Below, piece after piece: positions 1 through 9,297 of a stretch of DNA of 64,000 nt; the first letter of the stretch is position 1; the number at the start of each line of letters is the position of its first letter. The stretch comes from Myxococcales bacterium (lineage in GTDB: Bacteria; Myxococcota_A; Bradymonadia; UBA7976; UBA1532). The stretch is from positions 496,001-560,000 of the forward strand of contig JACKDP010000004.1 in the NCBI GenBank assembly GCA_020633435.1. The letters are read 5' to 3'. The position numbers and the translations under genes were made by a program. A model generated the notes under the pieces. The model ran no database searches. It saw nothing but the letters and a program-made list of their open reading frames with translations, and had not been told where the DNA came from.

Positions 1-1392
1 GTCGCGCGCCTGCTTGCGCGCCACCCAGCCCTCGATGTTCTGCTGTCGCACGCGGCTCAACGCCAGCGACCCCGCCGGGACGTCCTCGGTCACGGTGGAG
101 CCGGCCGCGACGTACGCGCCGTCCCCCACCGCCACCGGCGCCACGAGCTGGGTGTCGGAGCCGATGAACGCGCCCGCCCCGATGGAGGTGCGGTGCTTCT
201 TCTTGCCGTCGTAGTTGCAGGTGATCGTCCCCGCCCCCACGTTGGCGCCGGCGCCGACCGTCGCGTCGCCCAGGTAGGTCAGGTGGCTCGCCTTGGCCCC
301 GTCGAACAGCTCGGCCTTCTTCGTCTCGACGAAGTTGCCGACCTTGACGTGAGCGTGCAGCACCGTCCCCTCCCGCAGCCGCGCGAACGGCCCCACGGTG
401 CAGTCGGGGCCCACCGAGGCCCCCTCCGTCACCGTGTACGCCTTGAAGTGGACCCCGTCGGCCACCGCCGTATCCACGAGTCGACACCCCTGCTCGATCA
501 CGCAGTCGCGGCCGACGCGCGTCGAGCCCAGGAGCGTGACGTCGGGCTCCAGCACCGAGTCGGGCCCCACCTCGACGCCGTCGCCCAGCACGACCCGTGC
601 CGGGTCGATCATCGTCACGCCCGCCGCCAGCAGGCGCGCCCGCAGCCGGGCCTGCATCCGACCCTCGGCGGCGGCCAGATCGGCGCGGTCATTGACTCCG
701 GCTGCCTCCAGCGCCCGGTCGCCGCCCAGCACCAGCGTCCGGGCGCCGCGCCCGGCCTCCACGGAAAGCCCAATGATATCCGTCAGATAGAACTCACCCT
801 GGGCGTTGTCGCTGCCGACGCGGCCCAGCGCGTCGAAGAGGAAGTCGGCGTGGACGCGGTAGACCCCGGCGTTCACCTCGTCGATGGCCTGCTGCGCCGG
901 GGTGGAGTCCTTGTACTCCACGATGGACAAGAGCTCGCCACGCGGGCCCCGGACGAGCCGCCCGTAGGCCGCCGGATCGGCCAGCTTCATCCCCAGCACC
1001 GCGACGGCGGCGTCGCCCCCCGCGGCGTCCAGCTCGGCCAGCGTGGCGGCCGGCAGCCCGGGCACGTCCCCCGACAGGATGAAGACGTCGCCCGCGAAGC
1101 CCGCCAGCGCCGGCCCGGCGCAGGCCACCGCGTGCGCCGTCCCCCGCTGCTCCGCCTGCACGGCCGTCACCACCGGCGCCCCGGGGAAGTCGGCCGCCAG
1201 GCGCGCCTCGACCGCCTCGCGCTGGTGGCCCACGATGACCACCACCGGCGCGCAGCCCAGGGCCAGCGCCTCCCGCACGGCGTAGTGGATCATCGGCCGC
1301 CCCGCCACCGGGTGCAGCACCTTCGCCAGGGCCGAGCGCATCCGCGTCCCCTGCCCCGCCGCCATCACCACCGCCGCCCGCGCGCGCGCCAT
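1..1392 (-). CDS. glmU: Bifunctional GlmU (GlcN-1-P acetyltransferase / GlcNAc-1-P uridylyltransferase), 3' end just off window
   Basis: Makes UDP-GlcNAc for peptidoglycan and LPS in the cytoplasm. The ATG at 1390-1392 is preceded on the minus strand by a strong ribosome site (GAGGAGG). The N-terminal third is a nucleotidyltransferase with the MAAGQGTRMRS signature near residue 10, then a conserved block ending in NAGVYR and GEFYLTDI. The C-terminal half is a left-handed beta helix with hexapeptide repeats and the acetyltransferase motifs VGNFVETKK and ASHLTYLGD, followed by AGTITCNYDG. The last visible residues (NIEGWVARKQAR) match the normal C-terminus, so 464 codons are seen and only the stop is missing; the E. 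coli enzyme has 456 residues. The frame is open to base 1. No obvious operon partner is in view. Confidence 0.95.
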   Translation of the reverse strand, partial: MARARAAVVMAAGQGTRMRSALAKVLHPVAGRPMIHYAVREALALGCAPVVVIVGHQREAVEARLAADFPGAPVVTAVQAEQRGTAHAVACAGPALAGFAGDVFILSGDVPGLPAATLAELDAAGGDAAVAVLGMKLADPAAYGRLVRGPRGELLSIVEYKDSTPAQQAIDEVNAGVYRVHADFLFDALGRVGSDNAQGEFYLTDIIGLSVEAGRGARTLVLGGDRALEAAGVNDRADLAAAEGRMQARLRARLLAAGVTMIDPARVVLGDGVEVGPDSVLEPDVTLLGSTRVGRDCVIEQGCRLVDTAVADGVHFKAYTVTEGASVGPDCTVGPFARLREGTVLHAHVKVGNFVETKKAELFDGAKASHLTYLGDATVGAGANVGAGTITCNYDGKKKHRTSIGAGAFIGSDTQLVAPVAVGDGAYVAAGSTVTEDVPAGSLALSRVRQQNIEGWVARKQARD

Positions 1393-1502
1393 GCTGACCT
1401 CCTCGTCGACCCGGCCGCATATGAGCCGGCCGCGTCGGCGGTGTCAATCCGGCCGCGTAAGGCGGCCCCGAAGCCGGGCTGGCCGGGGAGCGCCGGTGGC
1501 GG

Positions 1503-2150
1503 TCACCCGCCCGCCGGGCGCACCGGCTCCGATGCGATGGGGATGACCATGTGATCCGCCGACCAGCCCACCGGATCCGGCGGCGGCGCCAGCCCCTCCA
1601 CCCGCAACAACTCCACCCGCCGGAAGTGCTGCAGCAGCAGGTGCAGGTGCTCGGCCCGGAAGTCCACCGTCTCATCGGAGTAGCAGGTGAACACGCCCCC
1701 TGGCCGCAGCAGCCGGGTGGCCACCGGGATGAACGGGAAGTGGTTGCGGTTGCGCTCCGCGGGCGTCAGCGGATAGGTGTCGAAGAGGACGCCATCGTAC
1801 TGCGCGCCCAGCCCCTGCACCTGCTCCTCCCAGAACCCCTCCAGCACCGTCACCGGCACCGTCTGCTGCGCCCCCCACGCCCGTGCCTGCGCTGCCACCA
1901 CCGGGTGCGCCTCGATGCAGGTGTACGACCGACACCCCCGCGCCACGATGGCCGACGCCGAGATGCCCATGCCGAAGCCCACCTCCAGCACATCCCCGCT
2001 GCCGCGGGTCACCGCCTCTGCCAGCGCCGCCATCAGCGCCCGCTCCCAGGTGTGCATCACCAGCCAGCCGCCGATACGCAGCTCGTCCTCATTCTGCGCC
2101 ACAGCGAACTCTCGCCAGGCTGCCGGCGTCTCCGGGTACTCCCGCTTCAT
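1503..2150 (-). CDS. Class I SAM-dependent methyltransferase, guanidinoacetate-methyltransferase-like
   Basis: A 215-residue Rossmann-type methyltransferase. The SAM-binding motif I LEVGFGMGISAS is followed by an acidic residue (CIEAHP) and a motif-IV-like DGVLFDTYPL. The preceding WLVMHTWERALMAALAE and the VGFGMGIS core closely resemble the guanidinoacetate methyltransferase/RMT2 family, which methylates small guanidino compounds or arginine side chains; the true substrate cannot be read from sequence. The start chosen is the ATG at 2148-2150, which has GGAGGG eight bases upstream; a longer open frame to 2213 exists but lacks a ribosome site. It stands alone between glmU and the DUF5131 pair. 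Confidence 0.8.
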   Translation of the reverse strand: MKREYPETPAAWREFAVAQNEDELRIGGWLVMHTWERALMAALAEAVTRGSGDVLEVGFGMGISASAIVARGCRSYTCIEAHPVVAAQARAWGAQQTVPVTVLEGFWEEQVQGLGAQYDGVLFDTYPLTPAERNRNHFPFIPVATRLLRPGGVFTCYSDETVDFRAEHLHLLLQHFRRVELLRVEGLAPPPDPVGWSADHMVIPIASEPVRPAGG

Positions 2151-2220
2151 CTGCCCTCCAGACCGGACGGCCATGCCCGACCGCCCTCCGTGATCGAGGT
2201 AGGGGAACCCCACGTCGGGG

Positions 2221-2826
2221 TCAAGCCGCCATCAGCGCGACGCCGTGTTCGTCCAGCACGCGGCGCTTCCCAGGCGCCAGGCCGGTGACGACGACGCGCC
2301 CTCGACGCCTCAGATCGGCGATCGCATCGGCGACGTCTTGCTCCCTGATGTGGTGCGCCCGCAGAAGCGGGGGCCAGAGGGCGCCATACTGGACCTCACC
2401 GTCCTGCCGCAGTCGCTCCAGCAGCTCCACGCTTGCCTCTTCAAGCCCACGCTCCCGTTGCCCCACGAAGCGAACGTTCTGTGGGGGGCTGTCCAGCCCC
2501 AGGAGGAGCGCCTGCAACTCTCTGAATGCCTTGAGGTTCCTCTCGACGAAGATCGCCCCGCCGTCGATGTACCAGCCCTTCGAAGCCCAGGTCCGCTGTG
2601 CCTTCTGGAGCGCGCTCAGCCCGATCGAGATCGAGGTGTCGCTGCCGTCGGGGGCCCTCGCCTGCCAGGGCCCCGAGAAGCAGTCGACGTACCAGAGCTT
2701 CGTTCGACGTCCCTGCATCTTGCGAGCGCCGGCACCGAGCTTGTGGGCCCAGCCCATGAGATATTCGTCGAGCACTCGATGCTTGAGGTGCGTCTGCTCG
2801 CGACCGCGATAGTCCTCTGAACTCAC
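2221..2826 (-). CDS. Three-Cys-motif partner protein (TcmP-like), apparently internally deleted
   Basis: The first ~130 residues resemble the N-terminus of the three-Cys-motif partner family: KHRVLDEYL, then LWYVDCFSGPW (usually Y-I-D-G-F-A-G-P-G), then the acidic AIFVERNLKAF and NVRFV. In full-length relatives a central segment carrying a DPFG-type motif follows. Here the sequence passes directly to a short winged-helix-like tail (DVADAIADLRRRGRVVVTG), giving only 201 residues. I infer an internal loss; a short natural variant is possible. The start is GTG at 2824-2826 with AGGAGGGG upstream. It lies 42 bp downstream of the DUF5131 gene on the same strand, the usual pairing for this family. 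The function of the pair is not established to my knowledge. Confidence 0.7.
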   Translation of the reverse strand: MSSEDYRGREQTHLKHRVLDEYLMGWAHKLGAGARKMQGRRTKLWYVDCFSGPWQARAPDGSDTSISIGLSALQKAQRTWASKGWYIDGGAIFVERNLKAFRELQALLLGLDSPPQNVRFVGQRERGLEEASVELLERLRQDGEVQYGALWPPLLRAHHIREQDVADAIADLRRRGRVVVTGLAPGKRRVLDEHGVALMAA

Positions 2827-2868
2827 TTCTGCCCCTCCTGCCGGGCTGCCCGCCCACGTCTCCGTCCC

Positions 2869-3588
2869 CTACGCCGCTGGCACCTCGCGCCAGAGCTGAC
2901 CATCCAGCAACGCCTTGTCACCGCCCCGCTTGTCGCGCTCCCCGCCGAGCTGCTTGAGGAAGAACGGCACCCCGGCCGCCACGCACTGATCGCGCAGATC
3001 GCGCGCCCAGGCCGCGTCCATGGGCCGGGCCCGCCGGCCCGACTCGCCCCCGACGATGACCCAGTGGATGCCCGCCAGCGGGAGCGCCGGGATGGGCCCC
3101 AGCAGAGGCTCGACGCTCAGGAAGCGCACCGCCGCCGGCACTGCCTGCAGGTCGTGCACGCGCCCCACGTGCTCGGCCGACTCCACGCTCACGCCCATCC
3201 AGACGTTGCCCGGCCAGGGGAGCGCCGATGCCACCTCACGCAGTCGCCCACTGCGCTTGGTGAGCACCTGGAACGTGTGCTGACCGGCCTGCTCCATGAC
3301 CGCGAAGACCCGCTGCAGGTAGGCCAGCGGCAGATCCTCGTGGAAGAGGTCGCTCATGGAGTTGACGAAGACGAGGCGCGGCTGCCGCCAGCGTAGCGGC
3401 TGCTCCAGGTGCGGCTCCCAGGGCCGGACCTTGCGAAACGGCTCGGCGTACTTGACCAGGCCCATGTCGGTCAGGCGCCGATGCATGACCTCGGCGTAGC
3501 AGTGCTTGCAGCCCGGGCTGACCTTCGTGCAACCGACCGTGGGGTTCCACGTCGCGTCCGTCCATTCGATGCCGCTGTGGTCGCCCAT
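2869..3588 (-). CDS. DUF5131 (phage Gp37/Gp68-like) three-cysteine protein
   Basis: A 239-residue member of the DUF5131/Gp37-Gp68 family (PF07505). The hallmark is near the N-terminus: GIEWTDATWNPTVGC followed by TKVSPGCKHCYAE, giving a radical-SAM-like cysteine cluster (C-x6-C-x2-C). Further family blocks are FVNSMSDLFHEDLP, FQVLTKRSGRL, NVWMGVSVES, RFLSVEPLLGP and WVIVGGESG. The C-terminus contains PFFLKQLGG. The start ATG (3586-3588) has a GGAGGG ribosome site. These proteins occur on phages and mobile islands, commonly next to the partner family found just downstream here, so the two probably act together. The biochemical activity is unproven; a radical SAM reaction is a guess from the cysteines. 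Confidence 0.85.
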   Translation of the reverse strand: MGDHSGIEWTDATWNPTVGCTKVSPGCKHCYAEVMHRRLTDMGLVKYAEPFRKVRPWEPHLEQPLRWRQPRLVFVNSMSDLFHEDLPLAYLQRVFAVMEQAGQHTFQVLTKRSGRLREVASALPWPGNVWMGVSVESAEHVGRVHDLQAVPAAVRFLSVEPLLGPIPALPLAGIHWVIVGGESGRRARPMDAAWARDLRDQCVAAGVPFFLKQLGGERDKRGGDKALLDGQLWREVPAA

Positions 3589-3749
3589 CCGCCCTCCCCA
3601 GGGCCTTGAAACTACTGGATGTTTGAGCAGTGGTCAAGCCGCCGTTGTTCGCCATGTGCGGGTTCATGTTGACACTGGCGCCGCGCCCCCGAAACCTGCT
3701 CATGGGCGCCCACGTCGGGGCGGGCGTCGGGCATGACCAGGAGGCAGAC

Positions 3750-4529
3750 ATGAGCAGCACGATGCCGGCATGGGAGAGCTTGTCGGCGAGGGACCGGGAT
3801 CTGGTGGCGCGGGCGCAGCGGATGCTGGTGGCGCTGGGGGATCCGGGGGTGGCACGGCGGGCGGGCGAGGCGGGGTATGACGCCGAGGAGCATGAGGCCG
3901 GGTGGCGGGCGCTGGAGGTGGCGGCAGGGCGGCGACAGTCGTTCCCGCTGCTGCTCCAGGTGGCGACGGCGGCGGCCTCGGAGGCGGAGGCCCCGGGCGT
4001 GGCCGCGCGCTACGCGGCCCTCGACGCCTTCGAGAACAAGTGGTTCCCGCGGGTGCGGACGGCCCTGCAGCGATTCGTGCCGCCCGAGGCCCAGGCCCAG
4101 GTGGTGGGGGCGTTCTTCGCCGATCTGGCGCAGCAGCCCCTCGGCCCTGGGGTGGTGGGCTCGGTGTCCCTCTTCATCCAGCGCCTCGCCGAGCTGGCCG
4201 CGAGCGACGCCCCGGGCGCGGCGGCGGCGGGGGCATCGCTGCAGAAGAAGGGCCTCACCCCCGCAGCCATCGCCGACATCACAGCCACCCTCGAGGAGGC
4301 GCGCGCGCTGGCCCCGGCCTCCCCACCGCCGGACGGCTTCGCCCAGCAGGTCGCCGCGCTCAACGCGGAGCGGGCGCAGGCGCTCGACACCCTGCGCCGG
4401 TGGCTCAACGACTGGACGCCCATCTTCCGCGACGAGCTGCCCTACCACGACCGCCTGCGGCTCGGCCTCGTGCGCAGCGCCGGCGGGCGGCCGGCCAGCG
4501 CCCTGGTTGAAGAGGAGCCCCAGGCGTAG
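3750..4529 (+). CDS. Unknown helical protein, possible former C-terminal extension after the stop
   Basis: A 259-residue soluble protein that I do not recognise. It is rich in Ala, Glu and Leu and predicted mostly helical, with no signal peptide or membrane segment. The start ATG at 3750 follows AGGAGG by six bases; an upstream in-frame start at 3630 has no such site. A motif EAGYDAEEHEAGWRAL near residues 40-55 is echoed in a short broken frame at 63212-63343, suggesting a small local family with a shared N-terminal region. The TAG stop is followed in the same frame by about 98 open codons that begin with a 7-residue tandem repeat (see 4530-4667). It is flanked by divergent and convergent genes, so it is probably transcribed alone. 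Confidence 0.6.
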   Translation: MSSTMPAWESLSARDRDLVARAQRMLVALGDPGVARRAGEAGYDAEEHEAGWRALEVAAGRRQSFPLLLQVATAAASEAEAPGVAARYAALDAFENKWFPRVRTALQRFVPPEAQAQVVGAFFADLAQQPLGPGVVGSVSLFIQRLAELAASDAPGAAAAGASLQKKGLTPAAIADITATLEEARALAPASPPPDGFAQQVAALNAERAQALDTLRRWLNDWTPIFRDELPYHDRLRLGLVRSAGGRPASALVEEEPQA

Positions 4530-4667
4530 GTCTGGGCGCCGGGCGCGGTGGTCTGGACGCCGGGCGCGGTGGTCTGGGCGGCGGGTGCGGCGGTCTGGGG
4601 CGGTCAACTCGCCGGTCCGGGCGGTCATTCTGCCGGTCCGGGCGGTCATTCTGCCGGTCCGGGGACG
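4530..4667 (+). repeat. 21-bp tandem repeat (about 6.5 units), in frame with the preceding gene
   Basis: Units begin at 4530, 4551, 4572, 4593, 4614, 4635 and 4656 (partial). The first three share a VWxPGAV-type translation and the last three a GPGGHSA-type translation; the fourth is a hybrid of the two. The period is a multiple of three and the array starts directly after the TAG of the 3750-4529 gene in the same frame. The fifth and sixth units are identical, showing recent duplication. Confidence 0.85.
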
Positions 4668-4824
4668 TCGTGGCGCGGGTCGGAGGACGTCACGCTGTGG
4701 GTCTCGGGACGTTGCTCTACCGGTCGAGCCCCCCGTGCCCGCCGCGACTCGATCCGCCAGACCGGGGATCACGGTCTCATGATGACCTGCTACCCTGGGC
4801 GTCGAGGAGGCGGGAAGGCGAGCT

Positions 4825-5093
4825 GAGATCGAGCCGAGCCGCGACGCCTGCGTCACCGTCGACCCAATCGGCCTGTACACCGGCCCCGATCCGACCATCG
4901 TGTGCGATCCCCCACGCTTCGCGCCGAAGCGCCCGATCACCCTCGGCAACCCGACGGTGCTGAACGACCTGAAGCTCGACCTGCTCGCCCCGCCCGGCGG
5001 AGCATCGCGGTGGTGGTCGCCAGCCTGGGCCAGTCTCGGCTGGCTCGGCCGATGGATGCGGACCGAGCGGTCGACGTCCGGTGGACGGCTTAG
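4825..5093 (+). pseudogene. Frameshifted remnant of an unrecognised gene
   Basis: From 4825 the plus strand reads as about 60 codons with almost every third base G or C (containing VDPIGLYTGPDPTIVCD and PITLGNPTVLNDLKL), which is typical of real coding sequence here. Near 5003 the coding character jumps frame and continues as SIAVVVASLGQSRLARP to a TAG at 5091-5093. No start codon with a ribosome site is visible; a TACCCT box lies at 4791-4796. I do not recognise the family. The end overlaps the stop of the convergent amidohydrolase gene by two bases. Confidence 0.4.
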
Positions 5094-5809
5094 CCGGTGG
5101 CCAGGAGGACCAGCGCCGCGGCGATGCGATCGGCCATGGCGGCCACCGCCGCCGGGGTGCGCAGGAGGTCCTGGCGGATCTCCAGCTCCAGGTGGGGGCG
5201 ACCGTGGGCGCGGCCGGCCTGCTCGATGGCGAAGATGAGGCCGCCGCGGCCGCTGTAGGGCGCGTTGAGGGCCACCGGGGTGCCGTCACGGGCGAGGGCG
5301 GCGGCGAGGGCGCGGGCGTCGGCTTCGTGGTCGTCGAAGAGGACGCCGATGTGCATGGGGCGGACGTCGTCGCCGAAGACGGGCGTGAAGCTGTGGATGG
5401 AGACCAGGTAGACGGGCTCGCCGGCACGGGCGGCGACGGCGGCGTCGAGGGCCTGGTGGTACGGGGTGTAGAGGGCGTCGACGCGGTGCTGGCGCGCGGC
5501 GGCGGTGAGGCCCTGGTTGAAGCTCACGGGCTGGCCGGCGCAGGCGGCGACGATGAGGGTGTCGCTCGTCAGCGGGCGGTTGGGGTCGATGAGCAACCGG
5601 CTGAAATCACTGAGGATTGCTTCGCTGGCGGTGCGGGCGACCAGGGCCTCGGTCAGCGCGGCGGCGCCCGGGTCGTAGCCCCAGTGATCGTCGAGCAGGG
5701 CGCGGTCGGCCGGGGTGGCGGCGACGCCCTGCAGGTGGTTGCTGGCGTGCTCGCAGGAGAAGAGGAAGCGCCCCGGGGTGCCCAGGTGGCGGACCGGGGC
5801 GCGGGGCAT
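5090..5809 (-). CDS. N-formylglutamate amidohydrolase family protein
   Basis: A 239-residue protein of the N-formylglutamate amidohydrolase family (PF05013), which releases formate from N-formylglutamate or hydrolyses related amides in the cytoplasm. Family blocks seen: FLFSCEHASNHL near the N-terminus, DHWGYDPGAAALTEAL, LIDPNRP, LYTPYHQALDAAV, VYLVSIHSFTPVF, RPMHIGVLFDD, NAPYSGRGGLIFAIEQAGR and HLELEIRQDLL at the C-terminus. The start ATG (5807-5809) overlaps the stop of the upstream fadJ-like gene by one base (TGATG), so the two are translationally coupled. Why an amidohydrolase should be in a beta-oxidation operon is unclear; it may act on an acyl-amino acid or be a passenger. Confidence 0.85.
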   Translation of the reverse strand: MPRAPVRHLGTPGRFLFSCEHASNHLQGVAATPADRALLDDHWGYDPGAAALTEALVARTASEAILSDFSRLLIDPNRPLTSDTLIVAACAGQPVSFNQGLTAAARQHRVDALYTPYHQALDAAVAARAGEPVYLVSIHSFTPVFGDDVRPMHIGVLFDDHEADARALAAALARDGTPVALNAPYSGRGGLIFAIEQAGRAHGRPHLELEIRQDLLRTPAAVAAMADRIAAALVLLATG

Positions 5810-7950
5810 CAGACGGCCTCGAAGAAGCGCTCGCCCGTCTCGGCCATGGCCCGGAGGCTGGCGGGGGGGGCGTAGCGGGGGCCGTGGGCCGCGGCCAGGG
5901 CGTCGAGGGCGGTGACGACGGCGCGGACGCCGCGGCGGTCCATCCAGGCGAGGGGGCCGCCGGTGTTCGGGGCGAAGCCCACGCCCATGATGGCGCCGAT
6001 CTCGGCGTCGGCCTTGCTCTTCAGGATGCCCTCGTCCAGGCAGCGGGCGGCCTCGAGGACCTGTGCGAGCATCAGGCGGTCCTGGAGGGCGTCGATGCCA
6101 GTCTCGGCCGGGGTGCCCGCCCCCAGCTCGGCGACGACGTCGGCCAGGCCGGCCCAGAGGCGGCGCGGCTGGCTGGTGTAGTCGTAGAAGCCGGCGTTGG
6201 CGGCCTTGCCGGTGCGACCCAGCTCCACGAGCTTGCGGATGAGGCGGACGCCCGGGGCCTGGTCCAGGTCGTCGTCGAAGTAGCGCTTGCGCATCTCGAA
6301 GCCGTGGGCGGCGAGGGAGAGCGTGACCTCGTCGAAGACCTTGAGGGGCGAGACGACCATGCCGGCGGCCCGGGCGGCGCGCTCGACGAGCAGGGGCGAG
6401 TGGCCCTCGGCGACGAGCTGGGCGGCCTCCATGATGTAGGCCGAGAAGAACCGCGTGGTGAAGAAGCCGTAGCCGTCGTTGACGACGATGCTCGTCTTCT
6501 TGATCTGGCGGCCGAACGCCAGGGCGCGGGCCAGGGTCTCCTCGCTGGTGGTGCCCGGGGTGATGACCTCCAGCAGCGGCATCTGCTCGACGGGCGAGAA
6601 GAAGTGCAGGCCGATGAAGTTCGCCGGGCGGATGGAGGCCTTCACCAGATCGGCGATGGGCAGGGCCGAGGTGTTGCTGGCGAAGATGGCGTCCTCGCCG
6701 AGGACGGCTTCCGTCTCGCGGATGACGCGGTGCTTGAGGTCGAGGTTCTCGAAGACGGCCTCGATGACGAGGTCGCAGCCGGCCAGATCGCCCACGTCGA
6801 GGGTGCCCGTGATGCGGGCGAGCAGGGCCGCCTGGTCGTCCTTGGAGAGGTGCTTCGCCAGCTTGGGGATCTGGCCCTTGATGTGGGCCAGGCCCTTGTC
6901 GAGGGCGTCCTGGCGGATGTCCTTGAGCACGACGTCGTAGCCGCGCTGGGCGCAGACGAAGGCCAGGCCGGCGCCCATCATGCCAGCGCCGAGGATGCCC
7001 ACCTTCTGGACGCGGGCGTCGGCGATCTTGGGGAGATTCGCCTGCGCGTTCACGGCGTTGCGGTGGTACCAGAACGTGCGGATCATGTCCTTCGCCTGGT
7101 CGCTGACCACCGTGCCCACGAAGTAGCGGGCCTCCACCTGCATGGCGGAGTCGAAGTCGAGGAGGGCGCCCTCGTAGACGGCCTTCACGGCCGCCTCGGG
7201 GGCGGCGTAGGCGCCGGCCGTCTTCTTGACGAGCATGGCGGCGCCGGCGGCGAAGAGGTTGCGGGCGTCGCCGGTGTCGGGCTGGACGCCGCCGGGCCAG
7301 ACGAAGCGCTTGTCGTCCCAGGGCTGCTTCGCGCGGGGGTTGGCAGCGATCCAGGCCACCGCGGCCGCGTGGGCGCTCTCGGCGTCGGGGCACAGCTCGT
7401 CCACCAGGCCGGCGGCCTTCGCCTTGGGGGCGCGGACGATCTTGCCCTGGGCCAGGATCTCCAGGGAGGCCTGGAGCCCGACGATGCGGGGGAGGCGCTG
7501 GGTGCCGCCGCCGCCGGGGATGACCCCCAGGCTCACCTCGGGGAGGCCGAACTGGATGGCCGGGTGCTCCACCGCGATGCGGCGGTGGCAGGCCAGGGCG
7601 ATCTCGTAGCCGCCGCCCAGGGCCGAGCCGGTGAGGAGCGCCACTACCGGCTTGCCGCACGTCTCCAGGGCCCGGAAGCCCGCGTGCAGCTCGCTGACCA
7701 TCGCGTAGAGGGCGTCGGCGTCGCGCTGGCCGTAGATGAAGTCGATGTCGGCGCCGGCGCAGAAGTCCTTGTGGCCGGAGGCGATGATGATGCCCTTCAG
7801 GCCGGCCAGGGCCTGGATCTCGGCGAAGGCCGCGATGAACCCGTTGCCGAAGTCGGCGTTGATCTTGTTGACCTTGCCGGGCATGGCCATGGTGAGGGTG
7901 GCCACGCCGGTGGCGGCGTCGAAGCTGACGTTGAAGCCCTTGTTTTCCAT
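5809..7950 (-). CDS. fadJ: Multifunctional fatty-acid oxidation protein (enoyl-CoA hydratase / 3-hydroxyacyl-CoA dehydrogenase)
   Basis: The alpha subunit of a beta-oxidation complex, 713 residues, about the size of E. coli FadJ. The N-terminal crotonase domain has GKVNKINADF, an oxyanion-hole block HKDFCAGADID, ALGGGYEIALACH and LPEVSLGVIPGGGGTQRLPR, which carry the two catalytic glutamates. After a linker the NAD-binding dehydrogenase begins with VGILGAGMMGAGLAFVCA; the catalytic His lies in IGLHFFSPVEQMPLLEV and is followed by VVNDGYGFFTTRFF. The C-terminal domain ends in GFAPNTGGPLAWMD. The start ATG (7948-7950) has GAGGGG upstream and lies 11 bp after the thiolase stop. Thiolase, this gene and the amidohydrolase form one operon. 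Confidence 0.92.
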   Translation of the reverse strand: MENKGFNVSFDAATGVATLTMAMPGKVNKINADFGNGFIAAFAEIQALAGLKGIIIASGHKDFCAGADIDFIYGQRDADALYAMVSELHAGFRALETCGKPVVALLTGSALGGGYEIALACHRRIAVEHPAIQFGLPEVSLGVIPGGGGTQRLPRIVGLQASLEILAQGKIVRAPKAKAAGLVDELCPDAESAHAAAVAWIAANPRAKQPWDDKRFVWPGGVQPDTGDARNLFAAGAAMLVKKTAGAYAAPEAAVKAVYEGALLDFDSAMQVEARYFVGTVVSDQAKDMIRTFWYHRNAVNAQANLPKIADARVQKVGILGAGMMGAGLAFVCAQRGYDVVLKDIRQDALDKGLAHIKGQIPKLAKHLSKDDQAALLARITGTLDVGDLAGCDLVIEAVFENLDLKHRVIRETEAVLGEDAIFASNTSALPIADLVKASIRPANFIGLHFFSPVEQMPLLEVITPGTTSEETLARALAFGRQIKKTSIVVNDGYGFFTTRFFSAYIMEAAQLVAEGHSPLLVERAARAAGMVVSPLKVFDEVTLSLAAHGFEMRKRYFDDDLDQAPGVRLIRKLVELGRTGKAANAGFYDYTSQPRRLWAGLADVVAELGAGTPAETGIDALQDRLMLAQVLEAARCLDEGILKSKADAEIGAIMGVGFAPNTGGPLAWMDRRGVRAVVTALDALAAAHGPRYAPPASLRAMAETGERFFEAV

Positions 7951-7961
7951 GGTGTTTCCCC

Positions 7962-9167
<1,206 letters not shown>

Positions 9168-9297
9168 GTCGGATCCTCCCTGGGTGATGTCCGGCGCGGG
9201 CAGTGTTCGAGCCCCCGGCGGATGCTGTCAAGGGACACCGGACGCTGGCCTGTGGGTGCGCGATGGGCCACAATCGGCCGCCTGCCCGGGAGGTTCG

